Positions 1-11,200 of a stretch of DNA of 64,000 bases are shown piece by piece; position 1 is the stretch's first letter; every line of letters starts with the position of its first letter. A model generated the notes under the pieces. It saw only the letters and a program-made list of their open reading frames with translations. It made no database searches and had not been told where the DNA came from. Position numbers and translations under genes: made by a program. The stretch is from contig JACATO010000157.1 of the NCBI GenBank assembly GCA_018389105.1, positions 35,246-99,245 of the forward strand, written 5' to 3'. The stretch comes from Nautilus pompilius (Eukaryota; Mollusca; Cephalopoda; Nautilida; Nautilidae).

Positions 1-2009
1 TGGCTTTCTTAGACAGTAGCGGGTGACTAGGTTATTTGCTTCTGTTCCTGCTTAAGTTGTTTACATTTGGATATCATGAATTCTTAGCTTCAGTTACTTG
101 TTATCCTCTGACTTCTTGGAGCAGTACTACTGTTGTTTTCCTTTGTTCTCCCATTATTTTCTCAATAGTTTCATTAAACAGATTTTGGGATATTAACCTT
201 ACTATATTTGATTAATGAACGTGTGCGCTTTTCATTCTGGGTGACAATTGTGGGCTTCCAGTGGTGTTTGACTAGAATTATGGAGTATAATGAGAGCTTA
301 ATGAAATCCAGAGAAATCTTGTCTTGTAGTTAATAGCAAATAATAAACAAGGATGTGGAGAGCAGTTGAAATGTATCTATGTTTTTGTCAGCTTGTAAAT
401 CCCCAAGTGAGATTTCTTTTGAGTACACAATTGTTGCATCAGAACATCCATTCTATCTACTCATAAAGTAGTAGTTGTACCTTTAGGTTTGTTTTGCAGT
501 CTTACTGACTTTAAATGGTTGGTTTCTTATGCAAGTAAAGTACATTGCAGCAGCTGTTAGTGCTAATGATCACCACCCGATGATAGTTCAAGAAGAGCAG
601 ATTTTGTCAGTTAAAAATAAATGTCCTTTAGCTGGCAAAATCTTTCACTTTTACTGGTCCACAAGACTACATCACAGAAACTGAATAGTGCATTTCTGCT
701 TCTGCTAGAATCTTGGTAACAACTAAAGCTACTTATCCTGAACTCTCTTTGTTATTGTTTACCCTAATTAAAGGCTAATCTCAAGGTCTTCTGCAGTGAA
801 GTTAGCAAAGTAGATCAAGTTTAGGCTAAAATATTTTCGTGTCCAGGCTCTGCTACTGGATAATTATGGCGGTGACAGTTACCAACGCTGAAAAACTGCT
901 GAAGCAAAATAGCTCATGTAAACAGATTAATGCAGGCTGCCAGTTTTCTGAGAATTCAAAACTCATTGCTTCAATGCTATCAGGTTTCCTGAGAAAATCT
1001 GTTAACTAGCAGATAAAAACAAAACAGTCTTCAGTTTGCATCTGAGCATTAATTGTGTAAATGTGAAATACACATCTAGACTCCCTTAAAATTCAAACTG
1101 ATTAATTATACATATATAACTTTTTAAAGAAATGGTCACAGTCATTTTAATTTCACTTGTCAGTAGGAAGTTGCGGAAACTTCATTCTACCTTTTATTGC
1201 AGAAATAGTGGCCGATGACCTCCTACTATATACTTTCTATTTTTTGTACATTCTGTTTATCAAGTTCCATCTTTGCTTTCAATGAGATGCTGTCAGTCAC
1301 GCTCGTCAAGCGTAAATAGTGTAATATCCCAACAGCAAAAAACCAGACTGGATGTTTGGTTTTAGCAGTGAATACAATATGGGGCACACAGACCAAATTG
1401 GTCTAGAATTCTAAATGTAAAGACATCTCAAATTCCTAGTGTTTTCTATTATTATTATTATGTGTAATTATGAATATGCATGATTTCCTCAATATTCATT
1501 GTAGGTATGTTAACATCCTCATTTACCAGAGAGTTCTTTTGTGTGGATGTGTGGTGCAGGTAGTTTGGGTCCATGTCCTGCCCTCTGGTGAGAAAAAAGG
1601 GGCTAGCTGCTTTCCAGTTCCTTCCTGAAAGCAGTGCCCACAGTTTTCCCTCTCTGTGACCCTGTGAGCTGTAAGAGAAAACTAGTTTTAGTCAACAAAG
1701 GAAAGTGGGCCTGTGTGACACGGTGACCTTGTCGAATATGGTTTACAATTAATAATGGGCTTCACCCTACTCAGCACAGCATCAGTTTTCACTTCTTTGA
1801 CATAAAAACACAATTGGTTCAGCTTCGATGGCAATATGGACCTGCTCTGGCCTTTCTATTAGTTTATTCCTTACCATAAAGGAGCAGTGAGTAAGCTATT
1901 GATTGCCATTTTCTTATTTACAAATCCAAGGTTATGGACTGAGGTCTTTTAATTTATTTCTATATCTTCAACTGGTTTCTGCCAGTTGTCCTTATCCATG
2001 TTTTTGTAG
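1..2009. other. No gene recognised
   Basis: AT-rich DNA with stop codons in all frames. I see no exon with convincing splice sites, no transposase-like peptide and no long repeat. A short ATT run occurs near 1448-1461. It is probably intergenic or intronic sequence. Confidence 0.5.
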
Positions 2010-3320
2010 TTAGCTAAGGAAATAACTATACCCAGCTTTTATTCTGTCCTTACCCCATCTAATACCAGAATAGTCAGTCAGGGATATGTTGCACACACCA
2101 GAGAGAGTCCAGTGTTTTGGTTTTATTGACTCAGGCGACAAATTCCTCCTTGTATAGCTGGCGTTTGTCAAAGACAACTGATAGACTCTGTATTCCACAG
2201 GATGATCATGGTGTTGTTTGGCATAGTGCATGATTTTAGATTCTAAGTTTCTACAAGTTTTCCTTGCATCAATCATACAGGCCAGTGTCTTTGCAATCAC
2301 TGCATACAAAATGTCAGAGAGAAAGCAGCCATCAGTATTCTGTGTAAAATGTATTAAATAAGTCAATGAATAACCATTCTTACTAATTCTTATCTGGATA
2401 ACCAAGTAAAAATAAATTTTAATAAAGTCCTGACTAATAGGCCTGCAGTTATCCAGAGAAGCCCTGTCACCTGTCTTATACAGTTGGATGACAGTGGCAC
2501 TACGCTGGCTGAGAGAGGACTCTGTGGTCGAAGGCACTATTATCTATGGTTATCTTTCACTATGTAGAAGGTATTTGAACCTTTTATAAAACCCGATGTA
2601 AGGCCATCATCTATTCCAGGGGATTTATTGTTTACGAGCCTTCACAAAGCTTGCTTTGCATGGAGTTTAGTTTACTCGCTAAGTTGCCTAAAAGTGTCCT
2701 GACAAGGAAAAGTCCTCTCACTAGCGTAGAGCTGTTTATAATACACGGCTTCTGATGATATTGCCTATATTCATTATCGAGTGGTCATCTTTACTTTTTA
2801 GACTGGAAGCTTTGCTACATCCTTCTTCACTGATCGCCTGAACCCCGGTCCTTATCTATCTCAGGACCTTCTGCTTTAGAGTTAGTCAACTTTGTTAACT
2901 CAGGGTTGATACCATTAAAAAGATCTAAGTTAGTGGAGTCTGCTGCTGCATTGTATAGCTTTAGTTTGGGCCAGACTCCCTATACTACCTATGCGAGCTC
3001 TGTATCCAAGGATATTCTAGGTAAGTTTCTCCACCATTAGTTTTTCTATGTTCCAATCCCCAAGTTTGGCACTAACATACACTTTGACTATCCAGTCACT
3101 ACACTATCTATACTTAGTCGAATGATGACTGCATGACCAGGTAACTAGGTATTTAGCTGTAAAGGAAAGCCAGCCGACTTGCAAACACAAAGTTTACAGC
3201 TGCATGCTCTGCATAGAGCCCCCTATGTTTAGTGTTCTGACTCTGCTTTCTAAGTCATGGTCAAGAATGGACTTAAAGTCACCCATCATATGCACCATGT
3301 TTGCAGAGAAGCATTCTAGT
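2010..3320 (-). pseudogene. LINE ORF2 fragment: endonuclease and RT motifs
   Basis: Around 3290-3240 the minus strand reads MMGDFKSILDHDLESR, a degraded form of the GDFN motif of AP-type LINE endonucleases. Around 2640-2590 it reads NNKSPGIDDGLTSGFIK, the conserved opening of the reverse transcriptase (usually NNKSPGxDGL). Around 2490-2450 it reads TVIQLYKTGDRASLDNCRPI, the next conserved block, ending in the RPIS motif. After that block the frame no longer matches RT, and the catalytic FADD box is not visible. Several stops and frameshifts separate the blocks, so this is a dead copy. Confidence 0.7.
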
Positions 3321-3939
3321 TCCTTTTCTAAGGCTACATTAAGGCTGAAAGACTTTGAATCGCTCTCTCAGAATCTTAGGGGTGTACACGCAAGATATCA
3401 AAGATAATATAAGATAGCTTTTCCACATTTGTGTCTTATAGGGTTCTAAACTACAATGCTTTGGGCTTTTTCAATTTGGAAAACTTAATCTATTCTTCCT
3501 GGCTATTGACATAAAACATCTGCACAAGCAGGTGACATGTTTTAGTTTCAACTAAGTTACCTAAGAGGGCATCAAGATGTGCTTTTAAATTTGGACCGTC
3601 TGACATTTAATGAAAGAAATTTAATCATTTTATCCATTATTTCCAAATCAATAATTCATTCATCTGTAGATGTAAGCTGAAGTTGGTACTGAAAATCTAT
3701 CTAAATGGAAGGACCCAACTAAGCACCTATTACCTTGGATATCTCAAGGTCCTCAGCTGCAGATGTATCATTGTTGCCAGGTGATTTGGACTTATTAAGG
3801 ATGAGCATCACATCTCAGCCTTGACACAGTCCACTTTCTCCTCAGTGATAGGAAATGGAAGAGCTCAAAAAACCAAATTCTTTCCCTTGTACTTTCATTT
3901 TAATTTTGGAGGAGTGTCCATGTGCATCACTTCTGCTGA

Positions 3940-4464
3940 TTACAGAGGTTTTATTCTTCCCTTGATTACACCTGTAGTTTCCTTTTGCCCAGTCTTTGGC
4001 TCATTCTGCTCCCTGTCATGCAATCTGACTCTGCCGCTGCAATGAGCCCATGTTGTACCCTGGTCAGATCTCTCCGTTGCAGCTGCAGGATTGGATAAAA
4101 CAACTTTTCCTGTCTCTCCCCTGTGCCATCTTGGTTTCCTCTGTGCTTGAGTAAATGGTGTGATCCTTGAGCTGACAGCCCAGGCAAAATGGCAATTGTC
4201 TGGACTGGTTTCGGTAGAGAAAATTGATTCTGTACATTCGATCTTGTACCTATCGATGACTTTTCCTGGGATCTCCTTCCGAATCAGCATTTTCTTGGTC
4301 CTCTGGCCACGGAGAAATGGCAGACTGAGCTGGATGTCATACTTGGAAGATAAGAGCATCTCCAAAAAATTTCTTGCAACAGAGCAGGGACATCTCTTGG
4401 GACCGACAAGGTTAGACCCATAATTGTATGGGCTAAATTTATAGTTGTTCTTAGGATGCCACAT
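3940..4464 (-). pseudogene. LINE ORF1-like fragment
   Basis: An open stretch of 174 codons. Near its start it reads LPFLRGQRTKKMLIRKEIPG, which parallels LPFLSGQRSGKMILHESIPR in the LINE ORF1 at 26.7 kb. Downstream, CHFAWAVSS may be a degraded CCHC zinc knuckle (only part of the Cys/His set remains). In LINEs, ORF1 proteins bind the element RNA. The second half (after about residue 100) looks frame-shifted, because it is rich in R, E and T without conserved motifs. The parallel with the second copy is what supports the call. Confidence 0.6.
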
Positions 4465-4480
4465 ACTTCCTAGTGATTGT

Positions 4481-5159
4481 CATCAGCTAACATATTTGAT
4501 TGTTTATCCACAATCATCATGCAGGATCTATATGCATGGTACGTTCTTTATTTATTTACTACTGATTTATTCATTTTTAATCATACTCTAACAATTTTGG
4601 CAAGGGAAACAAACTATTATTATAATTTTCTAAAATCTAATTGCTTCTTTTCTTGGAATACTTGTAGCAGTAGCAATCCTTTCCTCACTAACAGGGATCC
4701 ATATCAAGTACACTGCAGATCATTATCTTTTTACTGTATTTGTTTATAGAGAAATGCAGCATATCTTTATACCCTATACCAACACCAGATTACTGAGGGA
4801 AGAGGGCGAGCAACAAATGCTTGATGGTTGTTGGATTTGGCCTTTAACCATCTTTGTGGACTCAGTTTCTAAAATGGCCAAATAGCAGTTTTTCCCAAAC
4901 TGCATCCATGTTAGAAATTGAACAAGATGGGTAACACTTTATCTTACTGGTGTGTTTACTAATCGCAGCCATGATGGTTCAATTTTCATGGAACTGGTAA
5001 ATTAATTAAATCTAATACACTTTCTTTTTCATTTAACATTAATACCATAAGTAGGAAAGGCTGGGACATCTTTATGTTAATTAGAAATTACCGTTACTCT
5101 AACAACTACCTCCTGTCTTTCCATATGCAGATATTCCATGATACTTATGAGTTATTCTT
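4481..5159. other. No gene recognised between LINE and mariner remnants
   Basis: AT-rich spacer with one 90-codon open stretch (4477-4749, plus) that has no recognisable motif and unusual hydrophobic composition. I treat it as chance. Confidence 0.45.
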
Positions 5160-6300
5160 TAAACAAACAGTTTGTCAGACAAATGTAGGAATGTAGGCTC
5201 TATTTCAATAGAATCATCACTCATTTCAATATATTTATCCCATTTGTTTTTGAAACAACCAATGCCTGAAAAATATATTTTTGATTACCCATCAAGCTTG
5301 GCTTCTCTTGCCTCCTTCAAAGAATCATCAATTCAAAATCTAAAGCAACACAGATGGGTCATCAGATTTTCAAACTGAAAATAGTCGTTAGTGACAGGTG
5401 AGGGCTGTATGGTGTTGTTTAGTTGCTGAAACCAACATTCACCAAGTGTGGACTGATGCAACATAAGTCATCAAGCAGTCACACACCGTAAGTCAACATC
5501 TCTTTTAGTTTTTCCACCATTTCTCCATGGCTTCGCACAACTTGGCCATTATGTTGGCAGACTATTCAGTGGCTATTGTTGTCCTGTTTGACATCTAATC
5601 AGCAGCGCTTCTGTTGAGTCCCAGGACGTGGTGGCTATGATTTCTCCAGCTAAGCACAAAACTTTCAATAAGGCAGTGATGAGATGTGCTACCACAGCAT
5701 AGATTCAACTGTGGTTTCATATTTCCATTGATGGTGGTATATTGGAATTGAAACAGCTGATCATTTTATCATTGGTGTTGACTTAATTCACATGCAAAGT
5801 GGGTAATAAAGAAATTAGTTGAAGAAGCCATCTTTTCTTTGTTAATATTGTGTGCTCACAAGCTGTATTCACACTATAAACCATCATAGTGATGAAGCTG
5901 TGTCTCATCCCCAGTCACCAAATGTGAATGAAAAACTGATGGATCAGCACAGTTCACTTCCAGGAGTTGTACCTGACTCCACTATCTGTTGATGATCAGT
6001 CAAAGCACGAATCTGGCAGAAACATTGGTCTTATGCAAGTGGCATAGAGATCATGGTCAGATGATCACCAGTAGAAATACCAAGTTATTTCTGACACCTT
6101 TATCTGATGATCATTTATTATCAGCTCCCCGACACCTGCTTTTGTTTTCAAGTTTGCTACCTCTGGAGGTCTGTCCAGTCTAGACCTTGGATCATCTTCA
6201 ATGGACTCAGAGTTTTCTTTGAAATTGTCAGACCATCTTACTACAATTGCATAATCTGGGGTATCCCAACTAAACACAGCAAGCATACATTCATAGATTT
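5160..6300 (-). mobile_element. Decayed mariner transposon
   Basis: On the minus strand, about 6250-6090 encodes SIEDDPRS followed by RPPEVAN and INDHQIKVSEI. This is the mariner pattern of the second helix-turn-helix linker (typically SxEDDPRSGRPPE). Around 5920-5885 it reads LVTGDETQLHHYDG, matching the first catalytic Asp block of mariner (TGDETWxHHY). Near 5260-5200 FSGIGCFKNKWDKYIEM resembles the C-terminal block (GIxKLxxRWxKCI). Stops and frameshifts lie between the blocks. The inverted termini were not located. It is inactive. Confidence 0.7.
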
Positions 6301-7093
6301 TCTTTACTCTACATTAACTAGTTCAATCATCAAAATGATCTGAATCTTCTTGATATGTTTTTGTCATGCATTAATGAATCTTTAGCAATATACAAAACCA
6401 ATTTAAATGAGAAAAGACCTCTGTACCATTACCTTTTTTTTTTTCTCACCTGAGTGTGCTGGAATTTGCTTAAAGTGCTAAACTCCACTCAACTTTAACA
6501 TGTATTTTACTTCTATTTTTAATTCAGTTTCAGTGGTAACATTATAAATTGCATGGATAAGAAATAATTAAACGTAAAATTTATACGAGAGTCTGCCATC
6601 TTGTTTTTTAACTCTTCTGAACTGTGCCACACAAAAGCCATACACGAGTTTGATAGGAAAGCTACATGTCGTGTTGCCCATACATTTGGAAAGTAAAATA
6701 AACTTAGATTTATTACAATTCCTTTGATATTCATGAAATATGTGATCTACCACCAAAAAGTATTATTTATGGAATCAATTTTGTTTGTCTACGAACAGTG
6801 AGGGGAAAGTTTTTACAGCACCAGTAATTCCTCCATGCAAATGAGGCTAAATCAACATCATATAGTTTGACTTCAGATGCAAAGATTAAAATATATGGCA
6901 TTAATCACAGCTTCTATGTTTAATTAGGAATTCTTAGTGCCGTGACAAGTTACCATGGTGACGACGACTAGTGCCCCAGCCTCCCATACTTCACAAAGTA
7001 GTCTTCAGAAATATTGATGGATATTCTTCCAGTCAAAAATCTTAGGAAAAGATTAAGAATAGATATAAACAGAACAATTCCCGCCTCACTGAC
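6301..7093. other. No gene recognised
   Basis: AT-rich sequence with only short open stretches on the minus strand (6519-6756) that lack known motifs. A T-run occurs near 6434-6444. Nothing else is supported. Confidence 0.4.
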
Positions 7094-7168
7094 CTTCACG
7101 ACACTTCTCAGCATTATACAACACCAGTGTATCTGCAGCTTTAATCTGGACATTTCTCACAAAGTACA
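7094..7168 (-). CDS. Candidate internal coding exon, unidentified
   Basis: On the minus strand a strong polypyrimidine tract ending in CCCAG (7190-7169) precedes a 75-bp segment that ends at GAAG followed by GTCAGT. In the phase-2 frame it encodes YFVRNVQIKAADTLVLYNA and a few more residues without a stop. Length is a multiple of three. The coding-like peptide, acceptor and donor together suggest a real exon. I do not recognise the protein. It has the same orientation as the DENND11-like exon at 36.8 kb and the CpG island at 16.5 kb, so it could belong to either transcription unit, but no similarity proves this. Confidence 0.35.
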
Positions 7169-10100
7169 CTGGGAAAAAAAAGGAAAACAGCAGAAATTAA
7201 CACCAATAACATTTGGACTCTGCAGCAAGTTATCTGATACTAAACCAGGCTGTCGGTATGGTATGCGCATTCCTGGTTGGTTAAAAAAAAGCAACATTAA
7301 CAGAAATATATTTAACCTCATCAACACTTTCTTTCATTTCAGCAGCTGGAAGAAACTATTTATTTAATAACAATGCATTGTAATCTGCATCCACTGCCAT
7401 CATCAGGTTCTGCACAAGGACTGCCTGCCATAGATCAGCATCTTGCCATTACAGCTGAGTTTTTCTACCAAAAATGTTCATGGTTCAAACCACCGGCCAC
7501 TCGGTTCATAATCTAAAAATATTTCAGTCTAGGTGCTGAGGAAAAAAAAAAATGTTTTTTCATGTTATCTTTTTGTTTGTAGGTTAAAAGGTGTCAGGAC
7601 CTAATCCATGATTTGGCCTGATTGATACACTGGCTCTGGTAGCTCTGGTTTGAGCTACAACTGAAAACAAATCTGAACACAGCCTGACATTTTAGCTACT
7701 TCTGACCAATTACTGATATTAAGCTTTTCCGAGCTATTAAAAATGCAACAACACATCCTCTCAACCAACTTCAGAAATCTGCACATTTTCATGTAATCAG
7801 TTTAATAAAAATGTCTCACAGTTACAGTGAAAATCTTAAACACACTAACTTCTATTTTATTTCTATTATGAATGATAACAACATTTTAATGACATGAAAA
7901 TGTATGAATTTATTTCCCACTGCCAAGAAAGAAGACTTGATGCCAGAGATGTCTGAATGAAATTTGGGGAGGCCAGTATGGCAATGGCTTAAATAAAAAC
8001 CCAACTGACATCCACAGAAATTAAGTTTAAAAAAAAAAAATTTGTTTTTTTCTTTTAGAATCATCCAGCTAAAATTAAATTTGATACTGGAATGTATGGC
8101 AGTCATGACAGATGTTTGCCAACTTGAAAATTAATTATCAGTTATATGCAGAAATAGAGTGGGGGAAGAATTCTGGAGGATATAAATCCAAGGTTTATAA
8201 GTTTGTTTTAGATAAACTTGCACAGTATAAAATTTTGTGCAAAGATGGAAATTTAATGAATATTGATTTTAAAAATCATTAAGCATGTACAGGTGGGGCA
8301 GTTTAGAACTTTTACTTGTAACATGATAGGTGGCCTTCACCCATTTTACTGCAGCCACTTCATCCTATGATGATGCTAAAGTTCGGTCCTAATATAGTAA
8401 ACAACCTGTTATCCAAACCTCCATATAACTGACTTATCCAGTTATCTGATTTTTCAAATATAAGCTGAGATGGGTTTGTTTCACTATCCAACATCTGTGG
8501 TCCAGGTCATCAGGTGAGATGTACCCACTGCCTGCACCAGTTCAGATTACTCCTAGTCACATGGTTAGCATCCTCTACCAATTGCATTCTCCTCACTAGT
8601 AGTGATTTATATCAGTGATAATAATTGTAATCCTTGCAATATGTCACCTAATAATTCTAATAATAATTCAGCTAGTTTTAGCAAGCAATCCAAAGAAAAC
8701 AAATTTGTATGATCAAAAACTAAAGAAAGAAGAAAAAACTGTTGTATCAGCAGCAGTACTTGTTCAATAACAGTCCATCCAGGTATCCCAGACCATCTCC
8801 AGGGTCCCATAACAGGTTGTTTACTGTTGAAGAAAGCTTGCTGGATCCAAGCAGACTCATTCACTTTCTAATTACTGAACCAGATGCTGGCCAAAAATAG
8901 CTTTCTCTGATCTTCATGTTCTCCTCTTTCATCTAGCCAAGTTCTAAGCCCTGATATTTTTTTGATGAGAGTGCAATGATGTTAAAACTACTCATGACTT
9001 TTTAATATTTATCTGATTTTTTTTCTTCCTAGGTTTACTTAAAATTCTTACTGTTGTTATATTTATATTTGAATTACAGAGTTTTATTATGGTGATTACT
9101 ACAGGTACATTTGTACATGCTTTTGCATGAAAATGTGTGGAATTATGAAGTTGAGGAAAATCAGTTAACCTGGCAAGAAAATGTATTGTTCTTTATAGCT
9201 CAGAAATGCATATTACCAGCAATCAAAAGTGATTTGGCAGAAGTACTTTAAATGTTAGGCTCTGTTTAGAAATGTTCCCCTTACTTTAACCAGAACAAAT
9301 TCAAGAATTTTTCAGGAATTCTTATTTCAAGAAACTGCAATTCAGCATACATACATTATGATACCGAAAAATTTAGAAACTTAATATTAATATAATATAA
9401 AGCAAGCATTTATAATTAAGACACACTGCATAAATGTTTGATATTTAAAGTACAAATTAAATATCTAAAATATGCTAAATATTACGATCAGGTTTCATTC
9501 ATCCATCCATTCATTATAATTCAGAGTACTGTATGCAAGTTAATAACAATATTCAAATTCTGCTTTCTTTATTGTTCACCAACTAGTCTGTCTGCATCAT
9601 CTTTAAGAAAGGCTTCATTCCCGAAAGTTTTTTTTTAAATTATTGATGAACTGAATTTCTTCTTTCATAAGTTTTCACTTACTGAGTCTTCATGATTTTA
9701 CTTTTTCATTTTGTTAATTTTTAAAATGAAGTAGATATTTTTGCCTGCCACTATGTACAATGCAGAAATTCTTTGATGACTGTCATTTTTTTTAAACTAC
9801 CAACATTCTGAAGGTGAACTTTAATGATTCTTCTGGAGCATAAATTATGCTCCAATCAGTTTCTGAGATGTCCTGGTTAGTTGAAAGACCCATTTTCACA
9901 CTGTCCTGCACAACAGATAAAAGCAACTGCTTCGTTTCTTTGTTCACTTGCTCAAAAAAAAACTGTCCAGTTGTTTCTCCTGCTTCTTAAACTCAGCAAC
10001 AGATTTCAATTTGCATAATCTTTTCTTTCCCCATCCATTCCTATTTTTGCCATTTTTTAAAGCAAAAACAAACCTTTTAAATGTTTAAATGCATTTATTT

Positions 10101-10900
10101 GTTTCATTTCCTATGTTGGTGGGATTCAGACATGAAAGATTTTCTTTACCAAACTATATTTTAAGGATTTTTTTAAAAAAAATTATTTACTTGAAAAATG
10201 ATGTGGAAAATCTCTTGCATTGCATTTTGTATTCAGACTTGTTCTTTCACTGACTACTTTCTGTGGACAAGAGTTGCTTTACTTCAAGATCTGAATCAAA
10301 ACCAATATCAAGTTTCTTTAATTTCTTTGTATTGTTAAAACAATTTGTAGGCTTGTGTAGCGTCTTCATACTCCTGTCCCTAATTTTTTTGTAGTACACC
10401 TATTTAAATACATTATGAAGTATGTGTAATTAGTAGCACTACGATGAATTCTCATATCATAGATAGTATTATATATATACAATAAAAGTCAAGACTGGAA
10501 GTCCACACAGCTGGATCAAATTCACAAAAAAAATTTATATATCTAAAATCATTAAAAAAATAATTGCAATTTGCTAAATTTTGAAGATTTTTAGAGGTTT
10601 CATAGACCTTTTTTGTAGAGACAGATAAGCAAGTTAAAATTAAAACTAATAAACTTGCTAAACAGTTCAACTATATAATTTTTAAAAATCAATTGAAAAA
10701 TAAAATAAAGTTCAAATAACTGCAATCAAACTCAATAATATCAATTCAGAATTTAAAGTCTGCCATTTTGATTTCTATATTGAATTAAGTCAGATGAAAA
10801 AGTAAATCATTTAGTAAAAATCTAATTATATTTAAGGTCTGTAAGCCAAAACTCTGTTTTTAATTGAAAGTACATGGGCTTATTACAGTATAATATAATA
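7169..10900. other. No gene recognised; AT-rich repeats possible
   Basis: Short open stretches occur (7852-8106 and 8607-8864, minus) but carry no motif. Around 8400-8460 the plus strand has a repeated pattern resembling the terminal repeats of pogo/Tigger-type elements (TTATCCA and TTATCTGA spaced along a short stretch), too weak to call. Confidence 0.4.
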
Positions 10901-10923
10901 ATTTCCACTACTATCACATTACA

Positions 10924-11200
10924 ATGGAGAAATTTAAGCCTTCCCTCCCCGGAAGACTGGGGCTAAAAGGAGATAGTCCAAACGAGCATAGGCACCCACA
11001 ATGGGGGTGTGTGTGTGGTAACTATCCCACCCTCGCTTGGAAAGTTGATGGTGACAGTACAACAACGGCTTTATTTTTTGCCCAATTCACCACGCTCACG
11101 GGTGTGTGGTGTATCAGGAAAGAAATAAAGAATCTCACCACACCTGGCCAAGGGCTGGTATAGATAAGGCACTGGCAGAGTGTACATATGCCTCCCCGTA
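10924..11200 (+). repeat. Dispersed repeat, copy A
   Basis: The part from about 11,040 to 11,190 aligns with 40,530-40,715. Shared blocks include GTTGATGGTGA, TTTTGCC, ATTCACCA, GCTCAC, AAGAAATAA, CCAAGG and AAGGCACTGGCAGAG. The part before 11,040 (GC-richer, with a GGTGTGTGTGTGG tract) has no counterpart at the second copy. The element type is unknown; no tRNA-like boxes or terminal inverted repeats were seen. Confidence 0.65.

Larger units (their letters stand above)
2010..4480 (-). mobile_element. Decayed LINE retrotransposon (ORF1 + endonuclease/RT)
   Basis: Read on the minus strand, the order is an ORF1-like piece (about 4464-3940), an endonuclease-like piece (about 3320-3200), then reverse-transcriptase N-terminal motifs (about 2640-2430). 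This is the order of a LINE with an apurinic-type endonuclease. Frames shift and stop codons are frequent, so nothing is functional. The ORF1 piece resembles in layout the one of the second LINE at 26.5-28.7 kb, so the same L1/Tx1-like clade is likely. The ends are not defined: no poly-A tail or target duplication could be identified. Clade assignment is inference. Confidence 0.7.

Noticed and set aside
8607..8864. Leu-rich 85-codon minus-strand open stretch
   Set aside because: It has no signal or domain that I recognise and no splice context; low-complexity hydrophobic frames are common in AT-rich DNA.
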